This document shows positions 60,318-64,000 of a stretch of 64,000 nucleotides of DNA, piece by piece. Below the pieces are notes generated by a model. It worked only from the letters and a program-made list of their open reading frames with translations. It did no database searches and had not been told where the DNA came from. The position numbers and the translations under genes were made by a program. Position 1 is the first letter of the stretch. Every line of letters begins with the position of its first letter. Source of the stretch: Sialis fuliginosa (Eukaryota > Arthropoda > Insecta > Megaloptera > Sialidae); NCBI GenBank assembly GCA_961205875.1, contig OY540820.1, positions 12,710,001-12,774,000 on the forward strand, written 5' to 3'.

Positions 60318-61019
60318 TAGTTCCTAATTAATTTTACTCCTCGGAAGCGGTAAATTTTTTAACAGTAAAATTCCCATTATAATCGGTTCAGTAGTTCAGA
60401 ATAAATAAACAGACAGAAATTTCAAAAACTATCAAAACGGATTATATTTCCTGCAACATTAACACATTTGCTATAAATTACACAAACAAAATATTGGAGG
60501 TACAACTTTTTTTATTTATTATAAAAACTAAACAAGATAGCATGATTAAATTCAGGACATGAGCATGAGAACATTGATTTCAAAAGACGTGAAATAATAT
60601 CATTAATATCAATCTAGCCGTTATTGAAAGAAGTGCTGAATCTGTCGACCTAAAAACTTGCGTGTAAACGTTGATATTACACTCGTATATAAATTTTAAT
60701 AGATGTGGCCGTTTAATTTTCAGTACTGGATGAACATTTCTTTATGTTTTTCTTTTACGATGAATGGATGTAATATTAAACGGAAACGCTCTACTTTTTT
60801 CGCGTTGTCGCAAGAAATGCCTGACCCAATTCTTTGAAATATAATATTTTGTTGAACATTTTGCTTTTTTATTTATTGTAAAAGTATTTATGTACACTGT
60901 ATATTGTATATAACATACTGAAGTATATGTAATTCATAAAAAAATATCTAGATGCAACAACTAATATTAATGTAAAATCTATATGCATATAAAGAAGACC
61001 TATATGACATTTTAAGGCT

Positions 61020-61155
61020 GTTTTTATTTTATGACGTAAGCACTTACTAAGAAGGGATTTTTCGAAACTCAACCCCTAAGGGTGGAAAGAGGGTGTAAAT
61101 TTTTTATTTTGATACGGTTATCTGTATAACTGCTTTTGATATTATAAAGGTGAAT
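61020..61155 (+). repeat. LINE/SINE-like tail, CAACCCCTAAGGGTGG
   Basis: TCGAAACTCAACCCCTAAGG and GGTGGAAAGAGGGTG resemble a frequent insect repeat segment. Boundaries are uncertain. Confidence 0.35.
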
Positions 61156-61497
61156 TCCAGACAAAATATTATTCTATTAAAATACAAATTAAACCCTAAT
61201 TATATATAAATTATAAATTTTATAAATGTTCATAAAAATGAAAACAATATGGGTGTAGTCTAGATGCGATAAATAATAAATACAATAATATTAACATGAA
61301 ATTAATTATCTTAAAATAAGTTATATTATATTTTTTAATATTTTGAATAGTTTAAATAATTTATATAGGCTTAGTTTTCGATTAATTATCATAGCATAGA
61401 AAATTCGAACCGTTTTGAATGTTATTTTTTAATAATTACGGAGATTAATAATATAACACAAAAATAAAAATAAAAATTGATTTTTAGCTGAATCAAA

Positions 61498-61548
61498 CCA
61501 TTCGAGGGTCGGATTCGGTCTACTGGCCGTAGTTTGGGGATTGCTAGA
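61498..61548 (-). mobile_element. hAT-type terminal fragment
   Basis: On the minus strand, GCAATCCCCAAACTACGGCC then AGTAGACCGAATCCGACCCT closely matches the CCCCAAACTACGGCC...CCGAATCCGGCCC ends of hAT elements. Confidence 0.55.
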
Positions 61549-61604
61549 TTAAAGCATGGAAAAGACTGCAATTAATGTTAATAATATTTTTTATGAAATA
61601 ACCA

Positions 61605-61889
61605 TCCAGGAAAAAAAATTAGATCTGCATTTTGAAACAAAATCATTTTTGTTCACTGGTTTTGGCTCTGTGGAGACATGCAAAGATCTACAACGATCTA
61701 CAAAGATCGTTGTAACATTGAAAATTCATTAATAATGAATAATGATCTTAGAGATCTTTGTAGATCGTTGTAGAACTTTGCAGGTCTCCACAGATCAAAA
61801 ACCAATGAACAAAAATGTAGATCTATGTATCAAAATCTGATTTGATCACTTTTCATTCTAAATATTTTGATCTAAACTTTTTTCCCGGG
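61605..61889. mobile_element. GATCT-rich foldback MITE, copy 3
   Basis: 285 bp from TCCAGGAAAAAAAATTAGAT to CTAAACTTTTTTCCCGGG. It carries two GATCTACAA units and mirrored CTCCACAGATCAAAAACC, as in copies 1 and 2. The left arm lacks the first TGATCAAATC block. Confidence 0.8.
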
Positions 61890-62225
61890 TAATTACATTT
61901 TTTTAAACAAATTTACATTGGCACTGTCACTTTTGATATTGAAATCTGGTATTATATATTCTAATTATATGATATATAGTCAATGGTATTAGAATATAAT
62001 GAATAATAACTCATTTTGAAGGGTTGTATAATTCCTGCATATGAAAGTGCGTTCGTAAAATTGATTTCAATTAAAAACTCATTATCTACAATTATGAGGT
62101 ATTTCTAACAGCAAATTTTTGAAGTTCTGAAATGAAAGCAATAAATCAATTATATAAAACACGTGTAAAAATATCGTGTTCATTTGTAGTAACAGTCTGA
62201 ACTGTTCCAGAAGTAATCAGTACAG

Positions 62226-62396
62226 ATTTATTCATTTAAATTCAAACCAACGTTGGCGGAATTATCTTACAAATTGGAAACATCTGACGCGGGCAAAGAT
62301 ACTACTGAAATTGTACTATATAATATTGCACAGGCAATATCAGAGGAACTTTTTAAAAATGAAAACGGAATACAAACTACAGTGGCGGGTTTGTAA
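62226..62396 (+). CDS. Candidate terminal coding exon, family unknown
   Basis: After acceptor-like CAG at 62223-62225 (or 62218-62220) a frame runs 56 codons to TAA. It reads FKFKPTLAELSYKLETSD, then AGKDTTEIVLYNIAQAISEE, LFKNENGIQTTVAGL and stop. The residue mix (amphipathic helix, varied charged residues, few AT-driven Lys/Asn/Ile/Phe runs) is protein-like and unlike shadow frames nearby. The overlapping 74-codon frame at 62176-62400 looks like a shadow of this one. Upstream exons were not found. Confidence 0.5.
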   Translation: MYSFKFKPTLAELSYKLETSDAGKDTTEIVLYNIAQAISEELFKNENGIQTTVAGL

Positions 62397-63050
62397 TTGA
62401 GAATTTGCGGTTTTCAGTTCGTGAATATTATTTTTAATATGGTTGCTTGTGATTTTTTGTTTGCTGTAATTTTGTGATATTGAAAATTATTTGGATTTGT
62501 AGAATGTGTATTTTTTATTTTAATTTTGTTTTGTGAACCTATTAAAAAATTTATTGTACATAATATGCATATTATCGTATATGTAATTATAACTATGTAT
62601 TTTAATTTATTATTAAATTAATTTATCCTGGTGACTGGAGGCTAATATATAGTACTAGGGACTTTGCCCTTGGGTGCTACGCGCCCCAACCCCAAATCGT
62701 GCCACATTTGATAAAATATTGATTGATAAAATATAAATTATTTTTTTATATTAACTTTTGTCTTATCAAATTTTCATAAAATATTTCACTGTAATTATTT
62801 TAAATACTGATAAGTAAATAATTATTTAATTTGGTGGTGATAATCATTTATCATTATTACTTTTCCAGTAATATTACAAATTACATGTACAATTTACATG
62901 TACCTTATACAAAACCCAAGTAACATTACGAATCTATAAAATTTTGAATTATTCATTTGCCAATAAACAAATAAAAGTAGGTGTATATCAGTACTGCCAC
63001 TGCAGAGATACGAAGAAAACCAACTTACAGTAGAAGCTCTCAATAATTAC
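62397..63050. other. AT-rich sequence after the candidate exon
   Basis: ATTAAA at about 62541 could serve as a polyadenylation signal. A short GC-richer phrase (GCTACGCGCCCCAACCCC) lies at 62677. No other feature seen. Confidence 0.4.
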
Positions 63051-63330
63051 GTGTCATCCCCACCACAGCCCGATAACGGCACGACAGCGTATGGGCATGC
63101 GCGGGGTAGAGTGAGGGATGGTGGGGAAACGCTGTAGTAAGGGATTGGGAGTTTGGCGACGCTTGAAGCTACAGGTGTTCCGTAAGTCATTTATTATTGA
63201 TTCGTCTGGAATGCAAAAGCATGTTCGACTTGTTAAAGTTTGTGTGTGTCTGCGAAACAGTGCCTGTGTCTGTGTTTTGAGGGGGCCAAGTGTCACATGC
63301 GTACCGTGTTTACATTTGTGATGCTGGGGA
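63050..63330. promoter_or_regulatory. GC-richer patch, possible promoter or first exon
   Basis: CGATAACGGCACGACAGCG, GGGCATGCGCGGGG and GTTTGTGTGTGTCTGCG stand out from AT-rich flanks. A donor-like TTCC/GTAAGT is at 63181-63182 (+). Open frames of 132 codons (minus, 63054-63452) and 67 codons (plus) cross it but look like by-products of fewer stops in GC-richer DNA. Confidence 0.25.
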
Positions 63331-64000
63331 TGATTTAATTGACAAGGAAATGTATGAATAATATATTTGTTCATACTTCCCTGAATGTTAATGTACAGTA
63401 GAGTGAAAAGATTTTGATAACAATTATTTTTGTTCGGTCTCATGAATTTCATTGTTTTTTTATTTTTATTAATATTCTACTCGTCTCTTTTGGTTTCTTA
63501 AGGTTCAAATTGAAATAAAAAAAGATTATTTTTAATAAGTATATAGATACAATAAAAATGGTCAAAAATACATATTTTTATTTAAAATTAATGATTTGCT
63601 CTGAAATATTAGATATTAAATTGAACAAAAAAAAAAAAGATTAAAATAATTTTACGATTTTTGAAATTTGTGAGCGACCATTAAAAATGTTTTATTCGTT
63701 TTAAAATTTTAAGGGGCTTCTTATTTCCATATGAGATAAAAAAATAAACGTCTAAAAACTGCTACCCTATTATACAGTTATGAGACATTTTAATTGTTTT
63801 AATTTCATATACATAATATTTATATTAATAAATTTAATTAATTAAAAAAACGAAATTAAATTTAATATTTGATTGATAAAAATGAAAAATACTGAATAAA
63901 AGACTTACCATTCGTTTTCATTTCTATTTTCTATTTCATGAAACCTGTAAATAAAAATAGGTTAATTAATATACATATAACATTATATTAAAAAGTGCAA

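Noticed and set aside
63054-63452. 132-codon minus-strand frame
   Set aside because: Lies in GC-richer DNA with few stops, has an opposing open frame, and shows no recognisable domain; kept only as a possible promoter/exon patch.
1-64000. tRNA or rRNA genes
   Set aside because: No convincing A and B box pair or cloverleaf was seen by eye; GGTTCAAGTC at 21551 belongs to a MITE end.

Overview
The window looks like nuclear DNA of an insect: it is very AT-rich (about three quarters A+T by eye), has large introns with consensus GT/AG splice sites, and is crowded with short terminal-inverted-repeat (TIR) elements. Several dispersed repeats (an ACTAGCTG...GCGGCTTCGC-type repeat, a CGGCCAAGTGC...GGGTTCCGTA repeat, and tails rich in GACAGACAGACA) are of kinds familiar from Lepidoptera and other arthropods, but the order cannot be fixed from sequence alone. 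No bacterial, organellar, retroviral or other virus-derived sequence was recognised.

One gene can be read end to end on the + strand. Coding exons lie at 6541-6656, 18632-18845, 22479-22634, 26546-26644 and 28873-29028, with a phase-compatible 36-nt micro-exon at 23466-23501. Every junction keeps the frame, giving 246 residues (258 with the micro-exon). A TATA box near 4565 and a good donor at 4660 suggest a non-coding first exon. The protein is not a family I can name. Its predicted order of strands and helices (two beta-alpha-beta-beta-alpha-beta modules) resembles the paired RRM-like modules of ORF1/gag proteins of Jockey/CR1-type LINEs, so it may be an old domesticated ORF1 or an unrelated RNA-binding protein.

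The introns and the right half of the window are filled with small DNA transposons. The commonest family has TIR AGGTACTGGCACCAGT with TA target duplications, in about ten copies. Other families are long foldback elements (11787-12597, 15740-16152, 17239-17630, 39564-39952, 53000-53821), a PIF/Harbinger-like element with TTA duplications (17962-18566), a hAT-like element with a near-perfect 8-bp duplication (21822-22145), an internally deleted Tc1 element (49487-50181), and a GATCT-rich foldback family in three copies at 50-62 kb. A 3,008-bp element at 34148-37155 has related TIRs, carries a remnant two-exon reading frame, and sits inside another inverted-repeat element.

Right of 29 kb the gene evidence is thin. 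There is a good candidate terminal coding exon at 62226-62396 and a CpG-dense candidate promoter/first exon at 44815-45010; they could belong to one + strand gene, but no linking exons were found. Weaker candidates are listed with low confidence.
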